A stretch of 52,220 bases of DNA, from contig JAUYEF010000244.1 in NCBI GenBank assembly GCA_030691635.1, positions 1-52,220 of the forward strand. Direction: 5' to 3'. Below are positions 32,943-41,858 of this stretch, piece by piece. The translations under genes were made by a program, and so were the position numbers. The notes beneath the pieces were generated by a model. It ran no database searches, was not told where the DNA came from, and was given only the letters and a program-made list of their open reading frames with translations. The stretch is from Bacillota bacterium. GTDB lineage: Bacteria; Bacillota; Sulfobacillia; JAUYEF01. Each line of letters starts with the position of its first letter. The stretch's first letter is position 1.

Positions 32943-33200
32943 ATGAGAGAGAGCATGAAAGGCTATCCCAGGTGGGATGATGACTCGGAAGACAAGAAAG
33001 ATGGGGAAGAGAAGGAGGCTGAGGGCGACACACCCGACACCAGCTCATTCTCCGGGCACCTCATGTACCTGGCTCTGGGCTTTCCCCTGGACAAGAGGCG
33101 CTCGGAGGAGTCGCGCCACGAGGCTGCGAAGGAGCAGCTGGGCCGGTTCGTAGGCCGTTACAGGTCAGGCGAAGGGGCAGGCCTCACGATAGCGCTCTGA
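32943..33200 (+). CDS. Small hydrophilic protein of unknown function
   Basis: An 85-residue protein, or 81 if ATG 32955 is used. The N-terminal half is very acidic and disordered-looking (DDDSEDKKDGEEKEAEGD); the second half has HLMYLALGFPLDKRRSEES and a helix with basic residues. I do not recognise a family. It is followed 32 bp later by a perfect hairpin, which supports it being a real transcribed gene. Ribosome site is only GAGAGAG, so the start is uncertain. Confidence 0.5.
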   Translation: MRESMKGYPRWDDDSEDKKDGEEKEAEGDTPDTSSFSGHLMYLALGFPLDKRRSEESRHEAAKEQLGRFVGRYRSGEGAGLTIAL

Positions 33201-33232
33201 AGGCGGCACACTGGTGATAAAGTCCAGCGGAC

Positions 33233-33261
33233 CGTATCGCGTCCTACGGGGACGCGATACG
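33233..33261 (+). terminator. Hairpin before the GTPase-ior cluster
   Basis: A perfect 12-bp stem (CGTATCGCGTCC at 33233-33244 with GGACGCGATACG at 33250-33261) and 5-nt loop, followed by CGTTTATG. Ends the small upstream gene. Confidence 0.65.
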
Positions 33262-33345
33262 CGTTTATGCCCGCAGTCTATGCAGGAATGTATATGCAGC
33301 TATGCATAAGATGTACGGGACTAAGGTGAGAGGGGAGACTATGGC

Positions 33346-34683
33346 GTGTCAAAGAACATCCTGATACTTGGCGCTGCGGGGAGGGATTTCCACAACTTCA
33401 ACGTGGTGTTCAGGAAGGACGCAGGCGTCAGGGTAGTGGGCTTTACGGCGACTCAGATACCGTCTGTCGGAGGCCGGACATATCCCGCGCAACTCGCCGG
33501 GCCGCTCTACCCGGAGGGCATCAAGATCCATCCAGAGAGCGAACTCGGGCGGCTGATCCACGAACTGGGGGTGGACCTGTGTGTCTTCTCCTATAGCGAC
33601 GTATCGTTCCAGACCGTGATGACGAGGGCGTCCGAAGTGCTCGCAGAGGGCGCCTCATTCATGCTGCTTGGCCCGGACGAGACGATGATCCGGTCGCGGC
33701 GGCCGGTCATCTCTGTCTGCGCGGTACGGACGGGTGTCGGTAAGAGCGCGACCACCAGGAAGCTCGTGAGCGTCCTCAAGAGCCTGGGGGCAAGCCCGGC
33801 GGTGATACGGCACCCGATGCCGTACGGCAACCTGGCCCTTCAGGAGAGCCAGAGGTTTGCCTCCCATGGTGACCTGGATGCGCACAACTGCACTGTTGAA
33901 GAGCGGGAGGAGTACGAGCCGCACATAGACGCAGGCACCGTGGTGTTCGCCGGAGTGGACTACGAGAAGGTGCTGCGCGCAGCCGAGCAAGAGGCCGGCG
34001 TCATACTCTGGGACGGTGGGAACAACGATTTCCCGTTCATCCGGCCCGATGTGTCCATCGTGCTGGTCGACCCGCACAGGCCCGGCCATGAGCTCACGTA
34101 TCACCCGGGCCAGGCCAACGTGAGGATGGCAGATATCGTCGTCATAAACAAGGTGGATACCGCAGGCGCGGAAGCCATAGAAACCACAAAGAACAACGTT
34201 CTCTCGCTGAACCCGCAGGCGACCGTGGTGCTTTCCGAGATGCCGGTCTCCGCGGAGCGGCCGGAGGGCATCTCTGGCAAGCGCGTGCTGGTGATAGAGG
34301 ACGGCCCGACAGTGACCCACGGCGAGATGGCGTACGGCGCAGGCGTGATAGCGGCCCGGAAGTACGGCGCGGCGGAAATCGTGGACCCGCGCCCCTGGGC
34401 GGTCGGCAGCATCCGCGAAGCCTACAGCAAGTACCCCCACATGCAGAACCTGCTGCCCGCTCTCGGGTATACGCCGGCGCAGTTGGAGGAGCTTCAGAAG
34501 ACCATCAGGGCGGTCGATTGCGACCTTGTCCTTGTCGCGACGCCCGTGGACCTGAGAAAGCTCCTTGGACTGGGAGAACGCGCGGTACGCATCAGCTATG
34601 AAGTCGTCGAGAAGGGTGAGCCGGACCTCCGCGCAGCCCTCGAGACAGCGCTTCGACGCAAGAACCTATGGCCTCTCACATAA
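33346..34683 (+). CDS. Predicted GTPase, cyclic 2,3-diphosphoglycerate synthetase-like
   Basis: A 445-residue protein of the COG2403 type. The N-terminal Rossmann-like part starts KNILILGAAGRDFHNFN. A P-loop AVRTGVGKSATT (about 126-137) has the RTGxGKS form seen in archaeal cyclic 2,3-diphosphoglycerate synthetases, and VVINKVD matches a GTPase G4 motif. In methanogens the related enzyme makes cyclic 2,3-DPG; in bacteria the role is unknown. GTG 33346 follows GAGGGGAG. It is the first gene of the cluster with iorA-iorB-panB and is separated from iorA by 184 bp. Confidence 0.82.
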   Translation: MSKNILILGAAGRDFHNFNVVFRKDAGVRVVGFTATQIPSVGGRTYPAQLAGPLYPEGIKIHPESELGRLIHELGVDLCVFSYSDVSFQTVMTRASEVLAEGASFMLLGPDETMIRSRRPVISVCAVRTGVGKSATTRKLVSVLKSLGASPAVIRHPMPYGNLALQESQRFASHGDLDAHNCTVEEREEYEPHIDAGTVVFAGVDYEKVLRAAEQEAGVILWDGGNNDFPFIRPDVSIVLVDPHRPGHELTYHPGQANVRMADIVVINKVDTAGAEAIETTKNNVLSLNPQATVVLSEMPVSAERPEGISGKRVLVIEDGPTVTHGEMAYGAGVIAARKYGAAEIVDPRPWAVGSIREAYSKYPHMQNLLPALGYTPAQLEELQKTIRAVDCDLVLVATPVDLRKLLGLGERAVRISYEVVEKGEPDLRAALETALRRKNLWPLT

Positions 34684-34867
34684 AGAGTCTATGCCCGCTG
34701 ACCTGAATGATCTCTGGCCACTCACAAAACATCACTGGCCGCTCGCACAGAGTGTGCCGGGGAGGAACAAGCGGAGCCGTTGTCCAATTAGACTTGCTGG
34801 CACTCCGCGAGGTCTTTCAAAAGCTTCGCGGGAAACACGTGGACAAGGATTGGTGGGGGGGAGTTCC

Positions 34868-36631
34868 TTGCTTCTAGAGAAAGTGCTGCTTTCCGGCAAC
34901 GAAGCCATAGCGCGTGGCGCGTATGAAGCCGGAGCGCGTCTCGTGGCGGCGTACCCCGGTACGCCGAGCACAGAGATCGCGGAGACTGCGGCGACGTTCA
35001 AAGAGATGTATACGGAATGGTCGCCGAACGAAAAGGTCGCGCTCGAAGTGGCCACGGGCGCCGCGCTTGCGGGCGCCTGGTCCATGGCCGCCATGAAGCA
35101 TGTCGGCTTAAACGTGGCGTCTGACCCGCTGATGACTGTCGCGTACATGGAAATCGACGGCGCGCTGGTCCTTGTGTCCGCCGACGATCCCGGGATGTGG
35201 TCGAGCCAGAACGAACAGGACAACCGCTACTGGGCCCGGTTCGCAAAGATCCCGCTGCTGGAGCCTTCGGACAGCCAGGAGGCGAAGGACCTCACGGTTG
35301 AGGCGTTCAGGCTGAGCCACGAGTTCCACGCTCCGGTTCTCATCCGGACGACCACCCGCCTGTCTCACACCCGCTGCCCTGTCACGCTTTTGGAGCGTGC
35401 CATTGTGGCGCAGGGGCCGGGCCCTGGCCAGAGACTCACCCTCGTTCCGGAAAAAACAGTGATGATCCCCGCCAACGCAAAGCGCAGGCACCCGCTGGTC
35501 GAGCAGAGGCTGGAGGCGCTGGCGACAGCCGCGGAGGCATCCCCGTTCAACCGCGTCGAGAACCCGGACGGCGCCGGGCCGGCGTTCATCACGTCAGGCA
35601 TACCGTACACCTACGTGAAGGAAGCGTTTCCTGGATCGCCCGTGCTCAAGCTCGGCTTCAGCTACCCGTTGCCGCTCAAGCTCATCCGCGAGTTCGCGGC
35701 CGGCAGGAAGGAGGTCTACGTCATAGAGGAACTTGACCCGCTGGTGGAGACGGAACTGAGGGCTGCGGGCATCCCGGTGACGGGCAAGGACAGACTGACG
35801 AAGGTGGATGAATACTCGACCACGATGCTCCAGCAGGCATTTGGGAAGCCTGCGGCGCCCGCGCCGAAGCCGGTGCCGGGCCTGCCCCCGAGACCGCCGC
35901 TTCTCTGCGCCGGCTGCCCGCACAGGGGCGTGCTGTACGCTCTCGCGCTTCAGAAGGCCGTGGTGTTGGGCGACATAGGCTGCTACACGCTTGGGGTCGT
36001 GAAGCCACTTGAGACGGTGCACTCCTGCACGTGCATGGGAGCCAGCATAGGGCATGCACACGGCATGGAGAAGGCGCTCGGGCGCGAGGTTACCGGGAAA
36101 GTCGTGGCCATGATAGGTGATTCCACCTTCTTTCACTCAGGCATGACCCCGCTGCTGGGGGTGGCCTACAACAACGGCTCCACGAAGACTGTCATAGTCG
36201 ATAACCGCACCACAGCCATGACCGGTCATCAGGGAAACCCAGGAAGCGGCCTCGACGCACACGGCAATCCCACGAAGCAGGCCGACCTGGTCGCGCTGGT
36301 GAAGGCTCTGGGCATCGATGACGTGACCGTGATAGACCCGTATGACCTGAAGACGACGAAGGCGGCCGTGAAGAGATTGCTGGAAAGCGACGCTCCGGCG
36401 GTCGTCATCTCAAGGCGGGAGTGCGCGCTTCTTCGGACCGCACAGCGCAGGCCGGCGGCGGTCGCGAGCAAGGATATTTGCACAGCGTGCGGGCTCTGCC
36501 TGAAGCTCGGCTGTCCCGCGCTCTACAAAGCAGATTGCAAGACGCAGGTGGACGTGACCTTGTGCAACGGCTGCACGATGTGCATTCAAGTCTGCCCGTT
36601 CGGCGCCATCAAAGAAGGTGATCCGCAGTGA
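34868..36631 (+). CDS. iorA: Indolepyruvate:ferredoxin oxidoreductase alpha subunit
   Basis: A 587-residue TPP enzyme that turns aryl 2-oxoacids (from Trp, Phe, Tyr) into aryl-acetyl-CoA with reduced ferredoxin. N-terminal GNEAIARGAYEAGARLVAAYPGTPSTEI, then CAGCPHRG, the TPP motif around GDSTFFHSG and DNRTTAMTGHQ, and at the C-terminus two [4Fe-4S] motifs, CTACGLCLKLGCP and CNGCTMCIQVCPFG. TTG 34868 is chosen because GGGGGGAG lies 5-6 bp upstream; an earlier frame opening has no support. Overlaps iorB by 4 bp (GTGA). Confidence 0.95.
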   Translation: MLLEKVLLSGNEAIARGAYEAGARLVAAYPGTPSTEIAETAATFKEMYTEWSPNEKVALEVATGAALAGAWSMAAMKHVGLNVASDPLMTVAYMEIDGALVLVSADDPGMWSSQNEQDNRYWARFAKIPLLEPSDSQEAKDLTVEAFRLSHEFHAPVLIRTTTRLSHTRCPVTLLERAIVAQGPGPGQRLTLVPEKTVMIPANAKRRHPLVEQRLEALATAAEASPFNRVENPDGAGPAFITSGIPYTYVKEAFPGSPVLKLGFSYPLPLKLIREFAAGRKEVYVIEELDPLVETELRAAGIPVTGKDRLTKVDEYSTTMLQQAFGKPAAPAPKPVPGLPPRPPLLCAGCPHRGVLYALALQKAVVLGDIGCYTLGVVKPLETVHSCTCMGASIGHAHGMEKALGREVTGKVVAMIGDSTFFHSGMTPLLGVAYNNGSTKTVIVDNRTTAMTGHQGNPGSGLDAHGNPTKQADLVALVKALGIDDVTVIDPYDLKTTKAAVKRLLESDAPAVVISRRECALLRTAQRRPAAVASKDICTACGLCLKLGCPALYKADCKTQVDVTLCNGCTMCIQVCPFGAIKEGDPQ

Positions 36632-37209
36632 CCAAGGACATCATGCTCGTGGGCGTGGGCGGCCAGGGAGTCGTTCTCGCGTCAAACCTTCTGGCGCGCG
36701 CGTTCCTTGAGGCGGGGTACCACGTCAAGCAGTCGGAGATACACGGCATGGCCCAGCGCGGCGGGTCGGTCACGAGTTTCGTGAGAAGAGGCGGGAGCGC
36801 CGGCGAACTGGTGTATGCGCCGGGGATCGACCCAGGGCAGGCGGACGCGCTGCTGGCGTTCGAGAAACTCGAGGCCATCAGGTTCTCCAACTACCTGAAG
36901 CCCGGTGGCCTGCTGGTTTCGAGCCAGCAAGAGATCATCCCGACGACAGTCTCGGCCCTCGGCGCCCCGTACCCGGACAGTTTGGACCGGTTGCTCGACG
37001 AGACCGGAGCGAGGGTGTTCCTCGTGGACGTGCTGGCCATCGCTCGGGAGTGCGGAAACCCCAGAGTCGTCAACGTCGCCCTGGTCGGGGCGCTTGCGGC
37101 ACACCTTGAGATAGCCACGGATATCTGGGAACGAGCGATAAAGGCCACGGTGCCGCGGGCCCTAGAAGCCAACCTTGCTGCATTCAGGATGGGAATGGAG
37201 GCGGTTTGA
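36628..37209 (+). CDS. iorB: Indolepyruvate:ferredoxin oxidoreductase beta subunit
   Basis: A 193-residue subunit of the POR gamma type, pairing with IorA. It starts with DIMLVGVGGQGVVLASN and has VKQSEIHGMAQRGGSV, both family hallmarks. GTG 36628 overlaps the iorA stop; the next gene starts 1 bp after its stop, so the three genes are tightly coupled. Confidence 0.94.
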   Translation: MTKDIMLVGVGGQGVVLASNLLARAFLEAGYHVKQSEIHGMAQRGGSVTSFVRRGGSAGELVYAPGIDPGQADALLAFEKLEAIRFSNYLKPGGLLVSSQQEIIPTTVSALGAPYPDSLDRLLDETGARVFLVDVLAIARECGNPRVVNVALVGALAAHLEIATDIWERAIKATVPRALEANLAAFRMGMEAV

Positions 37210-37210
37210 A

Positions 37211-38065
37211 ATGCCGAGAAAGACCATTATCGATTTCCACAGGATGAAAGCGGAGAAAGAGAAGATAGTGTTCCTGACTGCCTACGATGCCATGATGGCC
37301 GCTTTCGAGGAACGCGCCGGGGTCGACATGATCCTGATCGGTGATTCTGTGGGTAACACCGAGCTCGGGTACTCATCAACGATCCCGGTCACCATGGAAG
37401 AGATGATCACCTGCGCCAAGGCAGTGCGGCGCGGCGCGCCCAACACCTTCATCATAGGCGACATGCCTTTCATGTCCTACCAGGCAAGCGTCGAAGACGC
37501 GGTGCGAAACGCGGGACGGTTTGTCAAGGAAGCGGAATGCGACGCCGTCAAGCTGGAAGGCGGCCAGGTTGTCGCCCATATCGTCAAGGCCATTTCCGAG
37601 GCGGGCATCCTGACGATGGGGCACATCGGGCTGACGCCGCAGTACGCGGCCAAGTTCGGCGGCTGGAAGGCTCAGGGCCGCGACCTCAGGACCGCGCTCC
37701 AGCTGGTCAAGGACGCCCGGGCGCTGGAGGAAGCCAGCGCGTTCTCGATACTTCTCGAAGGCATGCCCGGACCGGTCTCCAAGGTGATCACCGAGATGTG
37801 CGAGGTCCCGATCCTGGGCATCGGCGCCGGGCTGCCTTGTGACGGGCAGCTTCTGATCGTCTACGACATGCTGGGCATGTTCGAGCTGTTCAGGCCGAAG
37901 TTCGTAAAGCGGTACGGGCAACTGGCTGATGAGATAGTCAGGATGATGCAGGAATACGCTGTTGATGTGAGAGCGAACAAGTTCCCCGGCCCTGAGCATG
38001 AGTACAGGATGCCTCAGGACGTGATGGCGGAATTTCACAAGGCTCTTCAAGAAGGCAAACACTGA
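37211..38065 (+). CDS. panB: 3-Methyl-2-oxobutanoate hydroxymethyltransferase (PanB) or PanB-like
   Basis: A 284-residue TIM-barrel enzyme. PanB adds a hydroxymethyl group from methylene-tetrahydrofolate to 2-oxoisovalerate for pantothenate and CoA synthesis. Seen: FLTAYDAMMAAFEE, GDSVGNTELGY (Mg site), IGDMPFMSYQ, VKLEGG, MGHIGLTPQ, the acidic ILLEGMP and ILGIGAG, all conserved. ATG 37211 follows GGAGGCGG. It is fused into the ior operon with a 1-bp gap and no panC or panD is near; a PanB acting on another 2-oxoacid is possible. Confidence 0.88.
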   Translation: MPRKTIIDFHRMKAEKEKIVFLTAYDAMMAAFEERAGVDMILIGDSVGNTELGYSSTIPVTMEEMITCAKAVRRGAPNTFIIGDMPFMSYQASVEDAVRNAGRFVKEAECDAVKLEGGQVVAHIVKAISEAGILTMGHIGLTPQYAAKFGGWKAQGRDLRTALQLVKDARALEEASAFSILLEGMPGPVSKVITEMCEVPILGIGAGLPCDGQLLIVYDMLGMFELFRPKFVKRYGQLADEIVRMMQEYAVDVRANKFPGPEHEYRMPQDVMAEFHKALQEGKH

Positions 38066-38131
38066 ACGGGGCCCGGGCGAGGCGTCTCCTTCTGTAAGCC
38101 AGGCGCACCGCCACACTGGGAGGACGGGACG

Positions 38132-39928
38132 ATGCACAAAGGACCGTTCGAAGTCATTGTGGAGCCCAACGTGATGGTGAGGATGCGCGACGGCGTGCGC
38201 CTGGCGGCCGATGTCCATTTCCCGGCTCTGCGGGGCCGGCGCCTTGACGGCCCTTTCCCCGCGGTGGTGGAGAGGACACCATACGGCAAGCAGGGCGACG
38301 CATTCGCCGGGGCGGCGCAGTTTTTCGCGAGCTACGGGTACGTGAGCGTCGTGCAGGACTGCCGCGGCAGGTTCGCCTCAGAGGGTGTCCACATAACCCA
38401 CAAGCCCGAGCCACAGGACGGCTACGATACAATCGAATGGGTCGCGGCGCAGCCCTGGTGCGACGGGAAGGTGGGCACCACGGGCCTGTCCTATGGCGGG
38501 GGCATCCAGGGCTCGACCGGCGCCCTCAAACCGCCCCACCTCAAGTCGATGGTCCCTGCCATGGGCTTCTCCTACGTCGCCAGAGTGCGGAAACGCACCG
38601 GCGGCGCGGCGCGCCTGTCGAATCTCATCCGGCACTTCCGGATGATAGCAGACGCGCCCGAGGCGCTGGAGAACCCCTCTCTCAGAGCGTACCTGCTCAA
38701 GGCAGAGGAGAACCTCGGCCAGTGGTTGCATGCCCTGCCGCTCAAGAAAGGGCACAACCCGTTTAGCGTGATCCCTTCGTATGAGGACGATATCCTGGAC
38801 GTGCTGCAGAAAAGCGAGTGGAGTGAGACGTTTTTGGGTGTGGCGTTCGACGTCACGCCATACTACGACGAGTATTCAGACGCGGACGTGTGTCTGATCG
38901 GCGGCTGGTACGACTCCCACTCGATCTCGACGGTCGAAGGGTTCCGGAACCTTCGCGCCCGGAAGCGGTCGCAGGTCTCGATGATCATGGGCCCGTACAA
39001 GCACGGCGCCAAGAACCTCGAGTCATCCAGCGCAGGCGATGTGGATTTCGGCCCCAGGGCGGCGATGGACTACAACGCGGTGCGTCTCCACTGGTTCGAC
39101 ATGACGCTGAAAGGCCTGCCCTTCGACGAAAAGCCACCGGTGAGGATATTCGTGATGGGTGGGGGGACGGGCAGGAAGACGCCGGAGGGACGGCTTCATC
39201 ACGGAGGGGCCTGGCGTTATGAGCATGAGTGGCCCATCGGACGCGCAGAGGTCACACCATTCTACCTTCACGCCGGTGGCGGGCTGTCCAGGTCGTTCCC
39301 CGAAGCGTCGTCGCCCACCGCCTACAGCTTCGATCCCAAAGACCCCGTTCCAACGATCGGCGGGCCGGTCTCGGCGGCCGAGAATGTGATGCCTGGGGGC
39401 GGGTTCGACCAGGTGTGCCACGCGGGTGTGTTCGGGGCGAAGGACAGCCTCCCCCTGGCCGCGAGGCACGACGTCTGCGTGTTCCAGACGGCCCCGCTGG
39501 CGGAAGACACGGAAGTCACGGGCGTGTCCGAGGTCGTGCTCTACGCATCTTCCGACTGCCCGGATACGGACTTCACGGTGAAGCTCATAGACGTCTACCC
39601 GCCGAACGAGGACTATCCGCCCGGATACGCCCTGAACATACAGGACAGCATCATCAGGGCGCGTTACCGGAACCGGAAAGAGCCGCCGGAGTTCATCGCC
39701 CCAGGGCAGGCGTACCCGTTCAGGATACCGCTCTTCCCGACGAGCAACGTGTTCAAGAAGGGGCACTGGATACGCCTGGATATCTCGTCGAGCAACTTCC
39801 CGCGGTTTGACGTCAACCCGAATACGGGCGAGCCGTTGGGACAGAACACGACGTGGAGAGTCGCCATGAACTCGGTGTATCACGATGAGGAGCACCCTTC
39901 GCACGTGCTGCTGCCTGTCGTGAGGTGA
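38132..39928 (+). CDS. CocE/NonD-family serine hydrolase (X-Pro dipeptidyl-peptidase-like)
   Basis: A 598-residue hydrolase. The alpha/beta hydrolase domain holds S120 in TTGLSYGGG, D261 in GGWYDSHS and H291 in GPYKHGAKN; the C-terminal beta-sandwich domain of X-Pro dipeptidyl-peptidases follows (about 350-598). The family cleaves ester or amide bonds, such as X-Pro peptides, cocaine esters or beta-lactam acyl groups. No signal peptide is seen. ATG 38132 follows GGGAGGACGGG. It lies 66 bp after panB in the same direction, probably the last gene of the cluster. The frameshifted copy at the left edge is its close paralogue. Confidence 0.9.
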   Translation: MHKGPFEVIVEPNVMVRMRDGVRLAADVHFPALRGRRLDGPFPAVVERTPYGKQGDAFAGAAQFFASYGYVSVVQDCRGRFASEGVHITHKPEPQDGYDTIEWVAAQPWCDGKVGTTGLSYGGGIQGSTGALKPPHLKSMVPAMGFSYVARVRKRTGGAARLSNLIRHFRMIADAPEALENPSLRAYLLKAEENLGQWLHALPLKKGHNPFSVIPSYEDDILDVLQKSEWSETFLGVAFDVTPYYDEYSDADVCLIGGWYDSHSISTVEGFRNLRARKRSQVSMIMGPYKHGAKNLESSSAGDVDFGPRAAMDYNAVRLHWFDMTLKGLPFDEKPPVRIFVMGGGTGRKTPEGRLHHGGAWRYEHEWPIGRAEVTPFYLHAGGGLSRSFPEASSPTAYSFDPKDPVPTIGGPVSAAENVMPGGGFDQVCHAGVFGAKDSLPLAARHDVCVFQTAPLAEDTEVTGVSEVVLYASSDCPDTDFTVKLIDVYPPNEDYPPGYALNIQDSIIRARYRNRKEPPEFIAPGQAYPFRIPLFPTSNVFKKGHWIRLDISSSNFPRFDVNPNTGEPLGQNTTWRVAMNSVYHDEEHPSHVLLPVVR

Positions 39929-39984
39929 CAGCCGCCGCCCCGGTGGACCCATGTTCCCGGCTGGTGGCGGTTTGCAGGGCCGGG

Positions 39985-41022
39985 CTACGGCTTGAAAGGC
40001 TTGAGGCGGTCCGAGAAGTCCGGGCGGTAGTGCTCCGCGGACTCGAATTCCTGCAACCAGCCGTGTGAGAATCCCAGGTCGTCCATGACCTCTACGACCC
40101 GGTCGTACTCATCTCGCGTGATGCCACGGGCCAGCTGGGGATACTCCGCCGCGCGGTTTGCGGGGTAATACTGCGACATCACCGAGATGCAGACGCCGGT
40201 CCCCAGCTCGTCCGCTATCCACCGCAGGCTGTCTTCCGTGCCCGAAATCCCGTTTGGCAGCACAAGCAGCCGGATGATCAGGCCACGCTTGACGAGCCCG
40301 TCATCACCGTACACCAGACGAGAGCCGACCTGACGTTGCATTTCCTTGATGGCCAGGCGCGCTATGCGCGGGTAGTCGGGCAGGGCGGAATACGCCGCAG
40401 CCTCGTCTGAGGATGCGTAACGCAGGTCGGGCAGGTAGACCTCAAAGACCCCCTCCAGCAACTTGAGCGTCGTCACAGAGTCATAGCCGTTGGAGTTGTG
40501 GATGAGCGGTAGCGAGAAGCCCCGGGCCGCCGCGATGTCGATGGCCTCGACAACCTGCGCCACGAAGTGCGAGGGAGACACGAAGCCGATCGAGGCCGCG
40601 CCCTGCCCGGCAAGCTCCAGCATGATATCCGCCAGGCGCGCTATTGACACTTCACGGGCCGCTTCCTGGAGCGGCCGCTGGGAGATCTGGTAGTTCTGGC
40701 AGTAGACGCAAGCGGCGTTGCAGTTGCCGAAGAAGATGTTCCCGACGCCCCGAGAGCCGCCGAGAGCCGGCTCTTCGCCCATATGAAGGCAGTATGCCGA
40801 TACGATGGGCCGGATGCCGGACGCGCAGCGCCCGGTCGCGAAGTCGAGCGCGAGACGCTCTTCACCAGAGTGAATCCCGGAGCGTCCGCCGGCCGAGTCC
40901 GCCCTCGCGGCCCCGCACTGGTGTGGGCATAGCGAACAGGCCCTGAGCATGCCGGCAAGCCGCCCGGCGCGTGCTCTCAGCTCACCTGTCTTTGCGAGTT
41001 CGACATATCCCGGCTGCCACAC
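39985..41022 (-). CDS. Radical SAM protein (PflA-like, COG1313 type)
   Basis: A 345-residue radical SAM enzyme. The cluster motif is CNAACVYCQN (CxxxCxxC); before it comes FFGNCN, and an N-terminal CSLCPHQCG is typical of the PflA/AmmeMemoRadiSam-related group. Later motifs include GFVSPSHFV, HNSNGYDS and YLPDLRYAS. Members activate partner enzymes or modify unknown substrates; the partner here is unknown. GTG 41022 follows GGAGGT with 8 bp spacing. It stands alone on the minus strand. Confidence 0.88.
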   Translation of the reverse strand: MWQPGYVELAKTGELRARAGRLAGMLRACSLCPHQCGAARADSAGGRSGIHSGEERLALDFATGRCASGIRPIVSAYCLHMGEEPALGGSRGVGNIFFGNCNAACVYCQNYQISQRPLQEAAREVSIARLADIMLELAGQGAASIGFVSPSHFVAQVVEAIDIAAARGFSLPLIHNSNGYDSVTTLKLLEGVFEVYLPDLRYASSDEAAAYSALPDYPRIARLAIKEMQRQVGSRLVYGDDGLVKRGLIIRLLVLPNGISGTEDSLRWIADELGTGVCISVMSQYYPANRAAEYPQLARGITRDEYDRVVEVMDDLGFSHGWLQEFESAEHYRPDFSDRLKPFKP

Positions 41023-41114
41023 CGTACCGTTACCTCCGGTTGGAAACGCCGTTCATGGGTCTTGCTCATGGGTCCTGCCGCGTCAAGAAAGCCTCAAAAG
41101 CTGTTCGCGTGGCC

Positions 41115-41858
41115 CTACGCCCTGCCCAGCGCCTGAAGGTTCGAACCGTGACGGGCCAGCGAGCCTGGGTCTTCGAGGCCAGGGTCTCTGTCGCCGGACA
41201 GTGCCATCAGGTACTCCAGGTTCTTCCTGACCAGTCCCAAGTCTGCCACGTCGCCATGTCCGGGAATCACCACGTCCGGCCTCAGGGCAAGGTACGATTG
41301 GAGCGATGCGATATACGCATCGAGGTCAGGCCAGGAAACGCAGGGCAGGGGAGACTCGACGTTATCTCCCGCGAACAGCACGTTATCGGCCTCATCAAAG
41401 CATGATGATGAGTCTTGAGTGTGCCCCGGAGTATGGAAGAAGTGAAGACGCTCATCCGGGAAGTCCAGGCGCGTGGAGAAAACGACGTTCGGCGGCACCA
41501 GCGTGACGTCGCCGCGCACATAAGTCCGGTGGCGCTCAAGGTCCGAAGGGCCCTCTTCGATGACTCGCTCCCTGCAGCTCTCGTGCGCCAGGATGATCGT
41601 GTGGCGGAAGACCGGATTCCCCCAGATATGGTCCCAGTCGGCATGCGAGTTGAACACCACTGGAGTCTTCTCGCCATGGGTGTGCCTCATGCACTTCTCG
41701 ACTTCACGCATGGGGTCCGGGCCGAGATAGGTGTCGAGAAAGAACCGGAAACGCTCTCCCTCCACGACGTACGTATTCGTGCCGTCGAGTTCGGGAAAGG
41801 ACATCAGGAAGCCTCTTGCCCCTATCCTCGATACCTTCAGGGGGCTCACCTCCGGCAT
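41115..41858 (-). CDS. Metallo-beta-lactamase-fold hydrolase
   Basis: A 247-residue MBL-fold protein with a two-metal site: SHADWDH at 71-77 (H72, D74, D76, H77), the histidine in TPGHTQDS, the aspartate in FAGDN and IPGHGDV near the end. Typical members are hydrolases of thioesters, phosphodiesters or lactones; the substrate is not evident. ATG 41858 overlaps the end of the upstream gene by 13 bp, so the pair is an operon. Confidence 0.88.
   Translation of the reverse strand: MPEVSPLKVSRIGARGFLMSFPELDGTNTYVVEGERFRFFLDTYLGPDPMREVEKCMRHTHGEKTPVVFNSHADWDHIWGNPVFRHTIILAHESCRERVIEEGPSDLERHRTYVRGDVTLVPPNVVFSTRLDFPDERLHFFHTPGHTQDSSSCFDEADNVLFAGDNVESPLPCVSWPDLDAYIASLQSYLALRPDVVIPGHGDVADLGLVRKNLEYLMALSGDRDPGLEDPGSLARHGSNLQALGRA

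Noticed and set aside
34684-34867. T-box-like motif (TGGCACTCCGCGAGG) and hairpin before iorA
   Set aside because: The T-box core differs by an inserted base, the leader is too short for a stem I with specifier, and no clean terminator with T-run follows.
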